Shown one piece after another: positions 8,028 to 17,244 of a stretch of DNA of 64,000 nucleotides (position 1 is the stretch's first letter; each line of letters opens with the position of its first letter). Under the pieces are notes generated by a model, which saw nothing but the letters and a program-made list of their open reading frames with translations, did not search any database and had not been told where the DNA came from. This stretch comes from Scatonaster sp045598705. Lineage in GTDB: Bacteria; Bacillota; Clostridia; Saccharofermentanales; Saccharofermentanaceae. The DNA is taken from assembly GCA_045598705.1 (NCBI GenBank), contig JAZLMM010000003.1:10536-74535 (forward strand). The letters are read 5' to 3'. A program made the translations under genes and the position numbers.

Positions 8028-9353
8028 ATGAATTTGCTCGAATTGATTGAGAAGAAGAGAGATGGTGGCATCCTAAGTAAGGATGAAATTGAATTTTTCG
8101 TAGAAGGCGTGACGAATCAGAGTCTTCCTGATTATCAGATTTCTGCCTTTCTGATGGCCGTGCTGTTCAAGGGTATGAATGATCAGGAAACCACAGATCT
8201 GACGCTAAGCATGGCACATTCGGGTAAGATTTGTGATTTATCACATATTCCTGGAGTGAAGGTAGACAAGCATAGCACAGGTGGAGTAGGAGATAAGGTT
8301 ACACCTATCCTTCTTCCGATTATCTCGTCATTTGGTGTACCTTGTGTCAAGCTTTCAGGCAGAGGCCTTGGTTTTACTGGGGGGACGATTGACAAGTTTG
8401 AGTCAATCCAGGGCTTTCGTACATCTATTGCGCCGGAAGACTTTAAGCATTGTATAAATAAGTGTGGCATGCTGTTGGGCGGACAGACAGCAGACCTTGC
8501 ACCTGCAGACAAGTATCTCTATGCGATGCGAGACGTGACTGGTACGGTTCCATCGATTCCGTTGATTGCTTCCAGTATTATGAGCAAGAAGATCGCTGGT
8601 GGCGCCGATTCTATAGTACTTGATGTGACTTGTGGTAGTGGCGCTTTTATGAAGGATCAGGATTCTGCTCGTGAACTTGCAAGACTTATGATATCGATTG
8701 GCAAGCTTGCTGGGAAACCTGTTAGTGTTGTGATGTCTTCTATGCAGCAACCTTTAGGTACTACAGTCGGTAATGTTTTGGAGATGATGGAAGTCATGGA
8801 AGTTCTTCGTGGTAATGGACCCAAAGATGTATTGGAGGTCGTATTAACGATGGCTTCTGAAATGCTCCGTTTGACTCCTTATGGTAGAGATAAGGATGTA
8901 GATGAATTGAAACAAGCCTGCTTGAATAAGGTTTCTAGTGGAGAGGCCTTGGGTAAATTTGACGATCTAATTCTGTCTCAAGGCGGTGTCTTGACGTCTG
9001 ATGGTTCACCATTGTTTGTGGAACAACCTTTTGAAGTAATGACGGTTTACGCTGATTGTGATGGATTCATATCGAAATGTGATGCGCTGGATGTGGGAGA
9101 AGCGTCTTGTCTACTCGGGGCCGGTCGAATGAAGAAAGAGGATATCATTGATATGGGGGCTGGTGTGAAACTTCACAAGAAGATTGGCGATAAGGTGAAA
9201 CGTGGAGATGAGTTATATACTTTGTTTGTTGGCGCTCAAGCAAGTATATCAGAGGATCGTATAGATGAAGCATTGGACAAGATGGAACAGGCTTATGAGA
9301 TCTCTGAGAAGTACCAGCAACCACAGCCTGAGATTTTGGAAGTGATTTCCTAA
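8028..9353 (+). CDS. pdp: Pyrimidine-nucleoside phosphorylase
   Basis: The enzyme splits uridine, thymidine or deoxyuridine with phosphate to give the base and (deoxy)ribose-1-phosphate. The 441-residue product has the helical N-domain (MNLLELIEKKRDG) and the phosphate-binding KHSTGGVGDK motif near residue 80. It also has LSGRGLGFTGGTIDKFESIQGF and the C-terminal domain typical of the thymidine phosphorylase family. The length fits bacterial Pdp (about 434). TAATCGGAGGACGAG supplies the Shine-Dalgarno, and an extended -10 (TGATACAAT, 7986-7994) lies upstream. The product could equally be named DeoA; the substrate range cannot be read from sequence. It belongs to the nucleoside-salvage theme of the window (see PNP at 36487). 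Confidence 0.93.
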   Translation: MNLLELIEKKRDGGILSKDEIEFFVEGVTNQSLPDYQISAFLMAVLFKGMNDQETTDLTLSMAHSGKICDLSHIPGVKVDKHSTGGVGDKVTPILLPIISSFGVPCVKLSGRGLGFTGGTIDKFESIQGFRTSIAPEDFKHCINKCGMLLGGQTADLAPADKYLYAMRDVTGTVPSIPLIASSIMSKKIAGGADSIVLDVTCGSGAFMKDQDSARELARLMISIGKLAGKPVSVVMSSMQQPLGTTVGNVLEMMEVMEVLRGNGPKDVLEVVLTMASEMLRLTPYGRDKDVDELKQACLNKVSSGEALGKFDDLILSQGGVLTSDGSPLFVEQPFEVMTVYADCDGFISKCDALDVGEASCLLGAGRMKKEDIIDMGAGVKLHKKIGDKVKRGDELYTLFVGAQASISEDRIDEALDKMEQAYEISEKYQQPQPEILEVIS

Positions 9354-9360
9354 TCTTCGG

Positions 9361-9389
9361 TTGCGCATGCTCATAAGGATTGTTATAAT
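9361..9389 (+). promoter_or_regulatory. Promoter of the ruvCAB-queH operon
   Basis: TTGCGC (9361-9366), a 17-base spacer and TATAAT (9384-9389) preceded by TG at 9381 give a strong promoter about 40 bases before ruvC. Confidence 0.7.
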
Positions 9390-9430
9390 GGTGGAGAACG
9401 AATGTTCAGAATTGTGGAAGGTCTAGTGAA

Positions 9431-9958
9431 ATGGTTATTTTAGGAATCGATCCAGGTTATGCAATCACTGGTTATGGTGTGGTCTCTTATGAGAAGAATC
9501 ATTTCTCGGTTCTGGATTATGGTGCAATTACGACCAAGGCACATACACCTTTTGAACAACGTTTATTGACTTTGCATCAGCAGTTGGATGCGGTCATATC
9601 GCGCTTCCATCCAGATGTCATGGCAATTGAGGAGTTGTTTTTCCAAAGAAATACAACAACGGCAATCGGCACAGCTCAGGCTCGAGGCGTCTTGATTTTG
9701 TCCGCTGCGGAGGCGAACATACCTGTTTATGAGTATACGCCGATGCAGATTAAGCAAGCGGTTACCGGTTATGGTCGTGCAGACAAGAATCAGGTCTCTA
9801 CCATGGTGAAGATGCTCCTTCATTTGGAAGAGATGCCAAAGCCTGATGATGTAACAGATGCTTTGGCCATTGCAATTTGCCAGGCCCATACAGGCGTAAA
9901 TTCAGCTTTTGAGGCGGTAGCCGGTTATCAGTATGGTAGATATGGGAAGAGAGAGTGA
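9431..9958 (+). CDS. ruvC: Holliday junction resolvase RuvC
   Basis: RuvC is the endonuclease that cuts Holliday junctions migrated by RuvAB. The 175-residue product has the RNase H-like fold with catalytic acidic residues in GIDPGYAITGYG (Asp near 7), AIEELFF (Glu near 68) and the C-terminal KPDDVTDALAIAI, which supplies the last two aspartates. Length is normal. It is the first gene of the ruvC-ruvA-ruvB-queH operon. Confidence 0.96.
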   Translation: MVILGIDPGYAITGYGVVSYEKNHFSVLDYGAITTKAHTPFEQRLLTLHQQLDAVISRFHPDVMAIEELFFQRNTTTAIGTAQARGVLILSAAEANIPVYEYTPMQIKQAVTGYGRADKNQVSTMVKMLLHLEEMPKPDDVTDALAIAICQAHTGVNSAFEAVAGYQYGRYGKRE

Positions 9959-9963
9959 CGCAA

Positions 9964-10572
9964 ATGTACGGATATATTAAGGGTGAATTTGTATCAGCAC
10001 GCGGTGAGAATATCATTGTTGAGAATCATGGAATCGGATATAAGATATATATGCCGCTGATGTTGCAAAGCCGTATCGGACATATTGGTGATTCGGTTTG
10101 TGTGTACACCTATTATTACGTGAGAGAAGACAACATTTCGCTATTCGGGTTTCCTTCTCCTGAAGATCAAGATATGTTTGAACTTCTTCTATCTGTTAGT
10201 GGAATTGGCCCCAAGACAGCAATTACTATTGTAGAGATGCTTCAACCGGCTGAACTTGCCATGGCCGTTCTTAGTGGAGATGTGAAGAAACTCTGCACGG
10301 TCAAAGGACTAGGTAAGAAGTCTGCAGAGCGTATCGTGCTTGAATTAAAGGATAAACTGAAGGGATTTGATCAAGGAAGTATCACATCGTCCGATGAGTT
10401 CTCCGTGCCGACATCTGCATCAGATCGAAGTGAATTGGCCGATTGTGTGTCAGCATTGCTTGTCCTGGGTTATCCTGCGTCGGAGGCTAATCGAGCTGCC
10501 AATCAAGCATATGAAGAAGGTTTGGAGGCTGAACAGTTGATACGTAAAGCGTTACGACTTCTCGCAAAGTAA
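9964..10572 (+). CDS. ruvA: Holliday junction branch migration protein RuvA
   Basis: RuvA forms tetramers that hold the Holliday junction and recruit the RuvB motor. The 202-residue product has the N-terminal OB fold (MYGYIKGEF), two helix-hairpin-helix motifs (SGIGPKTAI near 82-90 and VKGLGKKSAERIVLEL near 118-133) and the C-terminal domain III that contacts RuvB. I chose ATG 9964 because it gives the canonical RuvA N-terminus. A GTG at 9955, overlapping the ruvC stop, is in frame and would add three residues. Either start puts the gene in tight linkage with ruvC. Confidence 0.95.
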   Translation: MYGYIKGEFVSARGENIIVENHGIGYKIYMPLMLQSRIGHIGDSVCVYTYYYVREDNISLFGFPSPEDQDMFELLLSVSGIGPKTAITIVEMLQPAELAMAVLSGDVKKLCTVKGLGKKSAERIVLELKDKLKGFDQGSITSSDEFSVPTSASDRSELADCVSALLVLGYPASEANRAANQAYEEGLEAEQLIRKALRLLAK

Positions 10573-10612
10573 TTTGATAGAACAACAGATGTGTTGAAGG
10601 AGCTGAAGATAC

Positions 10613-11734
10613 ATGGATTTTACTGATTTTGAACATGATGAGCGGATGATTGCTCGTGAACATCTTGCAGAAGATCGAGATGAGAAGAGTCTTCGCCCTT
10701 TAACATGGGAAGATTATTCTGGACAGAAGCAAGTTACTGATAACCTAAAAGTGTTTATTGAGGCAGCTATGAAGCGTGGAGAAGCTCTGGATCATTGTCT
10801 TCTTTATGGCCCTCCAGGACTTGGTAAAACAACACTTGCCGGAATCATTGCCAATGAGATGGGCGTGAATCTACGTATTACTACAGGTCCGGCTATCGAG
10901 AAAGCGGGAGACTTAGCAGCTCTGTTAACGAGCCTACAGGAACGTGAAGTATTGTTTATTGATGAGATTCATCGTTTGAATCGTAATGTGGAAGAAGTAT
11001 TATATCCTGCAATGGAAGATTTTGCACTGGATATCATGATAGGTAAAGGACCTGCTGCAAGATCAATTCGACTCGATCTTCCTAAGTTTACATTAATCGG
11101 TGCAACCACGCGTGCGGGTATGCTATCGGCCCCGCTACGTGATCGTTTTGGTATGGTTCATCGATTGGAATTATATAAGCCGGAAGAACTGAAGGTTATC
11201 TTGAGAAGAGATGCTGATATATTAAATATTGGTATTGATGATGATGGCTTAGATTGCCTTGCTCGTCGTAGCCGTGGCACACCGCGTATCGCGATTCGTC
11301 TTCTGAAGCGTCTGCGTGATTTTGCCCAAGTTCGTGGTGAGGGAATGATCAATCGTGAAATCGCTGAGTTCGGACTTGATCAGCTTTCCATTGATAAGCT
11401 CGGCCTGGATCTTACCGACCGTCGTATTCTTGAGACCATAGCGGATAAGTTCCTAGGCGGTCCTGTAGGATTGGAGACACTTGCTGCATGTACAGGTGAG
11501 GACGCCGGTACAATTGAAGATGTGTATGAACCGTTCTTGATGCAATGTGGATTTGTAGCTAAGACTCCGCGTGGACGTGTACTTGCGCCAATGGGGTGGA
11601 ATCATTTGGGACGTGCTTGCCCTGCTGATATTGAGAAGAAGCTATCTGGTCTGGGTGTTACTTCTAAGGAGAAGTCGAACGGACAGATTTCTATTGATGA
11701 ATTCATGGATGATTCGGACGGGATTCAGATATGA
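10613..11734 (+). CDS. ruvB: Holliday junction branch migration ATPase RuvB
   Basis: RuvB is the hexameric AAA+ motor of branch migration. The 373-residue product carries SLRPLTWEDYSGQ, Walker A GPPGLGKTT (near 66-74), Walker B VLFIDEIHRL, sensor IGATTRAGMLSAPLRDRFG with the arginine finger, and the C-terminal winged-helix domain (GGPVGLETLAAC...GFVAKTPRGR). It is slightly longer than the usual 330-350 residues because of a C-terminal extension after RACPADIEKK. Its stop overlaps the queH start in ATGA. Confidence 0.97.
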   Translation: MDFTDFEHDERMIAREHLAEDRDEKSLRPLTWEDYSGQKQVTDNLKVFIEAAMKRGEALDHCLLYGPPGLGKTTLAGIIANEMGVNLRITTGPAIEKAGDLAALLTSLQEREVLFIDEIHRLNRNVEEVLYPAMEDFALDIMIGKGPAARSIRLDLPKFTLIGATTRAGMLSAPLRDRFGMVHRLELYKPEELKVILRRDADILNIGIDDDGLDCLARRSRGTPRIAIRLLKRLRDFAQVRGEGMINREIAEFGLDQLSIDKLGLDLTDRRILETIADKFLGGPVGLETLAACTGEDAGTIEDVYEPFLMQCGFVAKTPRGRVLAPMGWNHLGRACPADIEKKLSGLGVTSKEKSNGQISIDEFMDDSDGIQI

Positions 11735-12315
11735 GTGATTCGAAGTTTCTTCTACATGCTTGCTGTGCGCCATGCGCTGAATATCCAGTTGTGGATCTGA
11801 TTGCGAAGGATATTCGTCCGGATATTCTATATTTCAATCCTAATATTCATCCTCGCTTCGAATTTGAAAGAAGAAGAGATCAGGTAGCTAAACTAGGTGA
11901 GATTCACTCGCTTTCGTGCTTATATGAAGATGATTTCAGAATGAAGGAATGGCTTGATCATACATGGGAAGGGGAGTATGCCTCTCGATGCGAGATGTGT
12001 TATTCTATCCGAATGGAATTTGTGGCGTTTTATGCCCAGTTACACGGCTATTCCTCTTTCTCAACGAGTTTGCTTGTAAGCCCTTATCAGCAGCATGATG
12101 TAATCAGAAGAATCGCTGAAGATGCAGCAACACGTCACAATGTGGATTTTCAATACTTTGATTGGCGTCCGCATTTCCGTGAAGGTCAGGCTATGGCACG
12201 AGAGCACGGTCTCTATCGACAGAAATACTGCGGTTGCATCTATTCTCTTGATGAATCAGAATGGAAAGAGAAAGTTATTTCTGATTTTCCTTCTGATTGG
12301 GAAGTTTTGCGCTGA
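11731..12315 (+). CDS. queH: Epoxyqueuosine reductase QueH
   Basis: QueH (formerly DUF208) reduces epoxyqueuosine to queuosine in tRNA and replaces the cobalamin-dependent QueG. The 194-residue product has the diagnostic HACCAPCAEYP motif near residues 9-19, YFNPNIHPRFEFERR, the SRCEMCYSIRM cysteine pair near 86-96, STSLLVSPYQQHD and YRQKYCGCIYS. Together these supply the Fe-S and metal cysteines. The four-base overlap with ruvB couples translation. Its 3' end overlaps the convergent rqcH gene by 41 bases, so the two transcripts are antisense to each other there. No other queuosine gene is in the window. Confidence 0.93.
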   Translation: MSDSKFLLHACCAPCAEYPVVDLIAKDIRPDILYFNPNIHPRFEFERRRDQVAKLGEIHSLSCLYEDDFRMKEWLDHTWEGEYASRCEMCYSIRMEFVAFYAQLHGYSSFSTSLLVSPYQQHDVIRRIAEDAATRHNVDFQYFDWRPHFREGQAMAREHGLYRQKYCGCIYSLDESEWKEKVISDFPSDWEVLR

Positions 12316-14182
12316 CGAGTAATGTCGAATATTCGTTATAGATGACCATGCCAGGTTTGGCTTTCGGAATTTTCTTTACATGACTGATCGGACAGTAGTC
12401 AATTTCGATTCGAATATCGTATTGCGTATTGGATTCAGATTTCTCATTGGCAAAAGCTTTATTACTCTTTGAATAATACGCAGCTATGGAAGCCGACTGG
12501 AGGATGGCCTGATCGGATGGCTTTTTCCCAAGGGTACGTAGGATAACGTGCGTGCCTGGCATGTTTTTGGCGTGAAACCATATATCATCTTTATCCGCAA
12601 CGTGGAATGTCAACTGATCATTTTGGATATTGTTTCGTCCGGATAGTACCTCAAGACCACCATCTACTATATATTTTCTCGGGGTGGATGGGTCTTGAGA
12701 TTTCTTCTTAGATTGATCTTTGTTGCGTCTAGAGTTGGCCATTTTAGCTGCTTGACGTAATGCACGGGAAGAGGCTTTGCCAGACTTGGATTTCCCTGGG
12801 TGATAGACCTGTTCTTTACTGCCTGCCTTCGTTGAATCTTTGTTCTCAGTCAGAAGCTTGTTGATTTCAAAATCGAGCGCATCAAGATCTTCTTCTTCGC
12901 TAGACGCATCAACTGCTTGTATCAGGGATTGTAGATACTGCACTTCATCTTTCTCTTCAGAAATAAAACGCACGGCGGCTTCTCTTCGACTAAGGGCTTT
13001 GCGATAACGCTTAAGATAGAGTTGGCCTTGTGCGGAAGGGGTCATTCCTGGTTCCAACTGTATCGTGGTGCTTTGCCCGAAATCTGGATAGTCAGGAATA
13101 GTAATCTCATCATCTTCGGGTTTAATCAGATATTGGTAGGCAAGAATCAATTCGCCGTTTGTTTTCCATGTCTCTGCATGGGAAGATGATCGAATGTCTT
13201 CTTCGTGAATATCCAGCTTCTTACTTGCATGTGTCAGAGCAGTTGAAATGATTCCTCGAATTCTTCTGCGACGGTTCTCAAATCTTTTCTTTGTTTCTTG
13301 GAAACCATACACTTTGTCCATAGCTTGAGAAAGAGAACTTGAAGATTCTGGTATTCCAGCATCTTCTAGCGCAAGTGCGTGCCAATCTGCAGGCTGTCCG
13401 TCTATATAGTACACGGTCGGATTTGCATGATTCTGACAAATGTCTTCCAAAATGTGCTTCAAGACCGATTGTAATCGTTCATTTTCAGAAGGAAGTAGTG
13501 CATTGAGCCCTTTTCTTGGGTCAATAGCGGCCTGAAAACAAATATCATTCGTAAGCATGGGTGAAAAACCCAACATGGAGTCAAGTAATGCTTTGGAGAC
13601 AGGTCTAGATAGGGAATTTGGAAGAATGGGTAGTTGCCCATTCTTTAACATTTCATTTGCTTCTTCCGGAGTAATTTTGCCTTGAGTCGGAGGTGCTTCA
13701 TAGAGGCGTGCAGGCATAATTTCTCGTACGCGGTTATTACTATCATCTACATGTACCAGAGAATCAATGATGCGATCTTCTGAATTTAGAAAAACAATAT
13801 TGCTGTATCGTCCCATCATTTCAATAATGAGACGCTTTTCAGATGTATCCTGAAGCTCATCTGTAACCGAGAATGATATTTGAATCATTCTTTCGTAATG
13901 TGGACACTCAATCTTTAATATGCGTGCGCCCTGTAGGTATTTGCGCAGTAACATACAGAAATTAGGTGGCATTTGCGGATTCTCACGCATGTTCTCAGTT
14001 ATCTGAATACGTGGATTCTGTGGATCACAACTCAAGAATAGTCTAAGATTCTCCGCATTTGTGCGTACAGTAAAATAAACATCGAACCTGCCAGGTTGAT
14101 ATATTCGGTCAACTCTAGCGCCGGTTAATTGTTGATTCAGTTCGTTCGCGAGAAGGTGAGTGGAAATTCCGTCTAAAGGCAT
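12275..14182 (-). CDS. rqcH: Ribosome quality-control protein RqcH (NFACT / Rqc2 family)
   Basis: RqcH binds the peptidyl-tRNA-obstructed 50S subunit and recruits tRNA-Ala to add C-terminal alanine tails that mark stalled peptides for decay. It was earlier annotated as a fibronectin-binding protein. The 635-residue product begins MPLDGISTHLLANELNQ with the NFACT-N domain. It has the helix-hairpin-helix region, a long coiled coil (about residues 280-460) and a basic linker. The C-terminal NFACT-R domain contains DIWFHAKNMPGTHVIL, AIAAYYS-like SIAAYYSKSN and VIYNEYSTLLV. It is the last gene of a four-gene minus-strand run. Confidence 0.93.
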   Translation of the reverse strand: MPLDGISTHLLANELNQQLTGARVDRIYQPGRFDVYFTVRTNAENLRLFLSCDPQNPRIQITENMRENPQMPPNFCMLLRKYLQGARILKIECPHYERMIQISFSVTDELQDTSEKRLIIEMMGRYSNIVFLNSEDRIIDSLVHVDDSNNRVREIMPARLYEAPPTQGKITPEEANEMLKNGQLPILPNSLSRPVSKALLDSMLGFSPMLTNDICFQAAIDPRKGLNALLPSENERLQSVLKHILEDICQNHANPTVYYIDGQPADWHALALEDAGIPESSSSLSQAMDKVYGFQETKKRFENRRRRIRGIISTALTHASKKLDIHEEDIRSSSHAETWKTNGELILAYQYLIKPEDDEITIPDYPDFGQSTTIQLEPGMTPSAQGQLYLKRYRKALSRREAAVRFISEEKDEVQYLQSLIQAVDASSEEEDLDALDFEINKLLTENKDSTKAGSKEQVYHPGKSKSGKASSRALRQAAKMANSRRNKDQSKKKSQDPSTPRKYIVDGGLEVLSGRNNIQNDQLTFHVADKDDIWFHAKNMPGTHVILRTLGKKPSDQAILQSASIAAYYSKSNKAFANEKSESNTQYDIRIEIDYCPISHVKKIPKAKPGMVIYNEYSTLLVSAKLPNQKENQK

Positions 14183-14201
14183 AGATTATTCCTCATTCGC
14201 G

Positions 14202-14558
14202 TTATTCTTCACTATCTTCTGAGAAACGTCTTCTTCTGTCGATGATTAAGAAGACTACCCAGCTAATCAGCATAGCAACAATAATCTCTACACCGAGAAC
14301 CATAAAGAAGAGATCATACTTGTTCATTGCGATGAGCAGATCAAGTCCAATCAAAATAAGAATTCCAGCTATCAGATAAATAACTTTGCCCCAAGTGCAA
14401 GACCATAGCTTGCTCCAAATCGATTCTGTATCTTCTGAAGGTGCAGAACGTATAGACTTCTGAGTCTTAGTAGCAGAAGTCTTAGTAGCAGAAGTCTTGG
14501 TAACAGAACTCTTCTTCTTTGGTGTTCTTGAATTTGTAGTATTTTTGCTAGTAGCCAT
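14202..14558 (-). CDS. Small two-helix membrane protein with Lys/Thr-rich N-terminus
   Basis: I do not recognise this 118-residue protein. Residues 1-40 are basic and Thr/Ser/Ala-rich, with a short repeat (KTSATKTSATKT). They are followed by two membrane helices, about 57-77 (VIYLIAGILILIGLDLLIA) and 82-107 (FFMVLGVEIIVAMLISWVVFL), and an Arg-rich end. It lies 19 bases from rqcH and 10 bases from the PRPP synthase gene on the same strand, so it is co-transcribed. No function is assigned. Confidence 0.72.
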   Translation of the reverse strand: MATSKNTTNSRTPKKKSSVTKTSATKTSATKTQKSIRSAPSEDTESIWSKLWSCTWGKVIYLIAGILILIGLDLLIAMNKYDLFFMVLGVEIIVAMLISWVVFLIIDRRRRFSEDSEE

Positions 14559-14568
14559 AGGACAGTCT

Positions 14569-15822
14569 TCAATTATTATCGGTTTCTTTGTTTGAATCTA
14601 CCTCAGGCTCTTTTAAATCGCCCTTGCTGGCCAGAAGCTTCTTGATTTTCTCAGTCGGCTTAATCAGGTTAGAAAGAGAAGAGTCGTGGTTAATCGCATC
14701 GATAAGAAGTGCTACAAATTTGCTCATGTTTACATCTGCGAACCATTCTGCTGCCAGGAGCTCCGGACGTCTGTAAATCAAATTTGTAGCAAATACCTTA
14801 GATATATATCCATTTCGATATGCTTCTTCAAATTTATCGATACCTTCAGTGAAGAGAGCAAATGTCGCTGTGCAGTAAATGTTTCTTGCTCCGCGGCTCT
14901 TCATTTCACGTGCAATATCCAACATAGAGTCGCCGGAAGAAATCATATCATCGACAATCAAAATGTCCATGCCATTTACATCATCACCCAAGAATTCGTG
15001 CGCAATAATCGGATTACGTCCATTGACCACTGTCGTATAATCTCTACGCTTGTAGAAAGTTCCTAACGGAACACCAAGAATGGAAGCGAAGTACATAGCA
15101 CGAGAAATACCACCTTCGTCTGGGCTGATAACCATAAACTTACCATCAGAGAAATGAAGATCTGGAATAGAACGGTACATTTCCTTGATAATCTGGTATG
15201 TAGCAGATAGGCTCTCAAAACCGGACGTTGGGATAGCATTGGCAACACGCTCATCGTGGGCATCGAAAGTAATAATGTTCTCTACGCCGAGACCATAAAT
15301 CTCCTCCAAAGCAAATGCACAGTCAAGTGACTCTCTTGAATTTCTCTTATGCTGGCGACCTTCATAAAGGTATGGCATGATGACATTAATACGACGCGCC
15401 TTACCGGAACATGCAAGGATAACACGTTTCAGATCCTGATAGTGATCGTCAGGACTCATGTGATTCTGGTGCCCGAACATATTATATGTGCAGGAATAGT
15501 TCGTTACGTCGCTGATAATGAAGAGGTCATGGCCACGAACAGAACTTTCAATGACAGCTTTACCTTCGCCGGAAGAGAAACGGTCGTTCTTTACGGAAAT
15601 TCGATAGTCTTCGCGGTAGAAACCTGGATATTTGCTCACAAACGCCTGCTCCTGATACTCGGATCTGCGTTTGTTCAAATACCAGTTAACCTTATCTGTA
15701 AACTCAACACTGCCTTTCAGCGGCACAAGCGCAATTGGTCCAACAGGAGCCATCGGGTTGTCGCCATATTGATTATAACGATAATAAGCGCCCTCGTCCG
15801 CAGTCTGCAAAAATGTGTCCAT
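14569..15822 (-). CDS. Ribose-phosphate pyrophosphokinase (PRPP synthase), long form, paralogue A
   Basis: The enzyme makes PRPP from ribose-5-phosphate and ATP for nucleotide, NAD, His and Trp synthesis. The 417-residue product is about 100 residues longer than classical Prs, with extra N-terminal (about 60 residues) and C-terminal segments. Family signatures are present: INVIMPYLYEGRQHKR (ATP loop), FDAHDERVANAIP, VISPDEGGISRA with KRRD (flexible loop) and the PRPP loop ILIVDDMISSGDSM. It sits 31 bases downstream of a second, equally long paralogue on the same strand. Which of the two is the main housekeeping enzyme cannot be said, but paralogue A keeps more canonical residues (GG in SPDEGG, KRR). 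Confidence 0.88.
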   Translation of the reverse strand: MDTFLQTADEGAYYRYNQYGDNPMAPVGPIALVPLKGSVEFTDKVNWYLNKRRSEYQEQAFVSKYPGFYREDYRISVKNDRFSSGEGKAVIESSVRGHDLFIISDVTNYSCTYNMFGHQNHMSPDDHYQDLKRVILACSGKARRINVIMPYLYEGRQHKRNSRESLDCAFALEEIYGLGVENIITFDAHDERVANAIPTSGFESLSATYQIIKEMYRSIPDLHFSDGKFMVISPDEGGISRAMYFASILGVPLGTFYKRRDYTTVVNGRNPIIAHEFLGDDVNGMDILIVDDMISSGDSMLDIAREMKSRGARNIYCTATFALFTEGIDKFEEAYRNGYISKVFATNLIYRRPELLAAEWFADVNMSKFVALLIDAINHDSSLSNLIKPTEKIKKLLASKGDLKEPEVDSNKETDNN

Positions 15823-15853
15823 AGTAAACCTTCCTTCTATCTTCTTGTGTATA

Positions 15854-17089
15854 TTAATATCTGTCTAGTAATTCTTCTATTCGAACTTGACCGAGGAGAG
15901 ATTTGAAACGGTCAATAGGTGTTATGAGTTTGCCAATGGATTCGTCAACATTGATAGCATCGATGAGACGAGCCACAAAAGGTGTCATATTCACATCGAC
16001 ATACCACTTTGTTTCATGTAGTGCAGCAGGCCGGTAGGTGAGATTTGTACAATAAACCTGCTTAATTAAACCTTCATCATATGCTTTGTTGAAAGGTTCA
16101 AGGCCCTCAGTGAATAGACCGAAAGGTGCAGCACAGAAGATGTCACTCGCACCTCGTTCGCGCATATACTTCGCAGTGCGTAGCATAGTTTTACCAGAAT
16201 TGATCATGTCATCTACGATGAGAATCTTCTTACCCTTAGGGTCATCTCCAAGGAAACGATAACTCTTGATTTTATAATTACCATCCTCATCAATCATGGT
16301 ATAGTCACGATCACGATAGAAGATACCAAGCGGCAACTCTAACATAGAAGAGTAGAAGATAGCGCGAGAAACGCCAGTTTCATCTGGACTAACAATCATC
16401 ATGTTATCCTTATCGATGTGTAGTTCGGGATTTCTGGCAATCAGTGTACTAATGATTTTGTAAGCAGATTTAGGCATCTCGATACCCATGAGCGGCACGG
16501 CATTGATGATACGTGGATCATGAGGATCAAACACGATTAGATTTGATACACCATGTCTATACAAATCTTTCAGCATTTGTGCACAGTCAAGAGATTCTCG
16601 GCTAATGCAGTGATCCTGCCGACCTTCGTATAAGAAAGGCATGATGACATTGATACGTCTTGCTTTGCCTCGCACAGCCATAATGATACGCAGAAGATCA
16701 CGGAAATGATCATCTGGGCTCTTGAAATGTGGCTGCCCGGAAAGAGAGAACGTCTCATCATGTGAGAGAACGTCAGTAATGATAAAAATATCATGACCGC
16801 GAACGGTTTGACTTAATGTGACCTTTCCTTCACCAGTTTGAAAGCGAGTAAAATGGGCTTTAATTGTAAAATCCTTACGTAGATAGCCGACGCTGTTTAC
16901 ATAAGGACTCTCATTTTGCTGCTGTCTTACAAGCCTTTTCTGGTACAACGTGTCGTTCACTTCACGAACAAAGGCCTCATTGGAGGTGTGCGAAATGATA
17001 CCAATTGGTCCAAATGGCTCCATGAGGTATCCACGATAGTCTTGATCTGTAGAACCCTGAAAACGCTTTGAATCTGTGTTGTCCGGCAT
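15854..17089 (-). CDS. Ribose-phosphate pyrophosphokinase (PRPP synthase), long form, paralogue B
   Basis: This 411-residue product is clearly homologous to the adjacent paralogue over its whole length: GPIGIISHTS, KARRINVIMPFLYEGRQD, FDPHDPRIINAVPL, IVSPDETGVSRA and ILIVDDMINSGKTM. Differences fall at functional sites: SPDET for SPDEG, RDRD for KRRD, and NSGKT for SSGDS in the phosphoribosyl loop. Both share the same extra N-terminal region (containing the DDHFRDL or DDHYQDL helix), so duplication followed the extension. It is the first gene of the minus-strand operon prsB-prsA-membrane protein-rqcH, with TCGGAGGGTG as Shine-Dalgarno. The two proteins may form a hetero-oligomer (inference). 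Confidence 0.86.
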   Translation of the reverse strand: MPDNTDSKRFQGSTDQDYRGYLMEPFGPIGIISHTSNEAFVREVNDTLYQKRLVRQQQNESPYVNSVGYLRKDFTIKAHFTRFQTGEGKVTLSQTVRGHDIFIITDVLSHDETFSLSGQPHFKSPDDHFRDLLRIIMAVRGKARRINVIMPFLYEGRQDHCISRESLDCAQMLKDLYRHGVSNLIVFDPHDPRIINAVPLMGIEMPKSAYKIISTLIARNPELHIDKDNMMIVSPDETGVSRAIFYSSMLELPLGIFYRDRDYTMIDEDGNYKIKSYRFLGDDPKGKKILIVDDMINSGKTMLRTAKYMRERGASDIFCAAPFGLFTEGLEPFNKAYDEGLIKQVYCTNLTYRPAALHETKWYVDVNMTPFVARLIDAINVDESIGKLITPIDRFKSLLGQVRIEELLDRY

Positions 17090-17132
17090 AACACCCTCCG
17101 AAATAATCAGATTAGCTGATCGCTACAAAAAT

Positions 17133-17138
17133 AGTATA
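17133..17138 (-). promoter_or_regulatory. -10 element for the PRPP synthase operon
   Basis: Minus-strand TATACT (17138-17133) lies about 45 bases upstream of the first PRPP synthase start. No good -35 is visible at 16-18 bases. Confidence 0.45.
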
Positions 17139-17193
17139 ACTCAATTACTTTGATTTTGTACTGTTATCTTTTTAGAATTATTCATAAAAAAAT

Positions 17194-17244
17194 GAGTTGA
17201 AATGGTTAAAATGCATATAATTTGATAATTTGACCATTTCAACT
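17194..17244. repeat. 16-bp inverted repeat in the prs/engB intergenic region
   Basis: AGTTGAAATGGTTAAA (17195-17210) and TTTGACCATTTCAACT (17229-17244) are fully complementary apart from one wobble pair, with an 18-base AT-rich loop. A T-run follows on the minus strand. It abuts the -35 of engB, so it may be an operator or a minus-strand terminator. Confidence 0.7.

Noticed and set aside
14455..14500. Short repeat coding for KTSATKTSAT in the small membrane protein
   Set aside because: Only about two and a half units are present, too few to call a repeat region; it is noted within the gene entry.
15349..15906. 185-residue plus-strand ORF across the PRPP synthase genes
   Set aside because: It lies antisense to two well-supported genes, has no Shine-Dalgarno or promoter and no recognisable domain.
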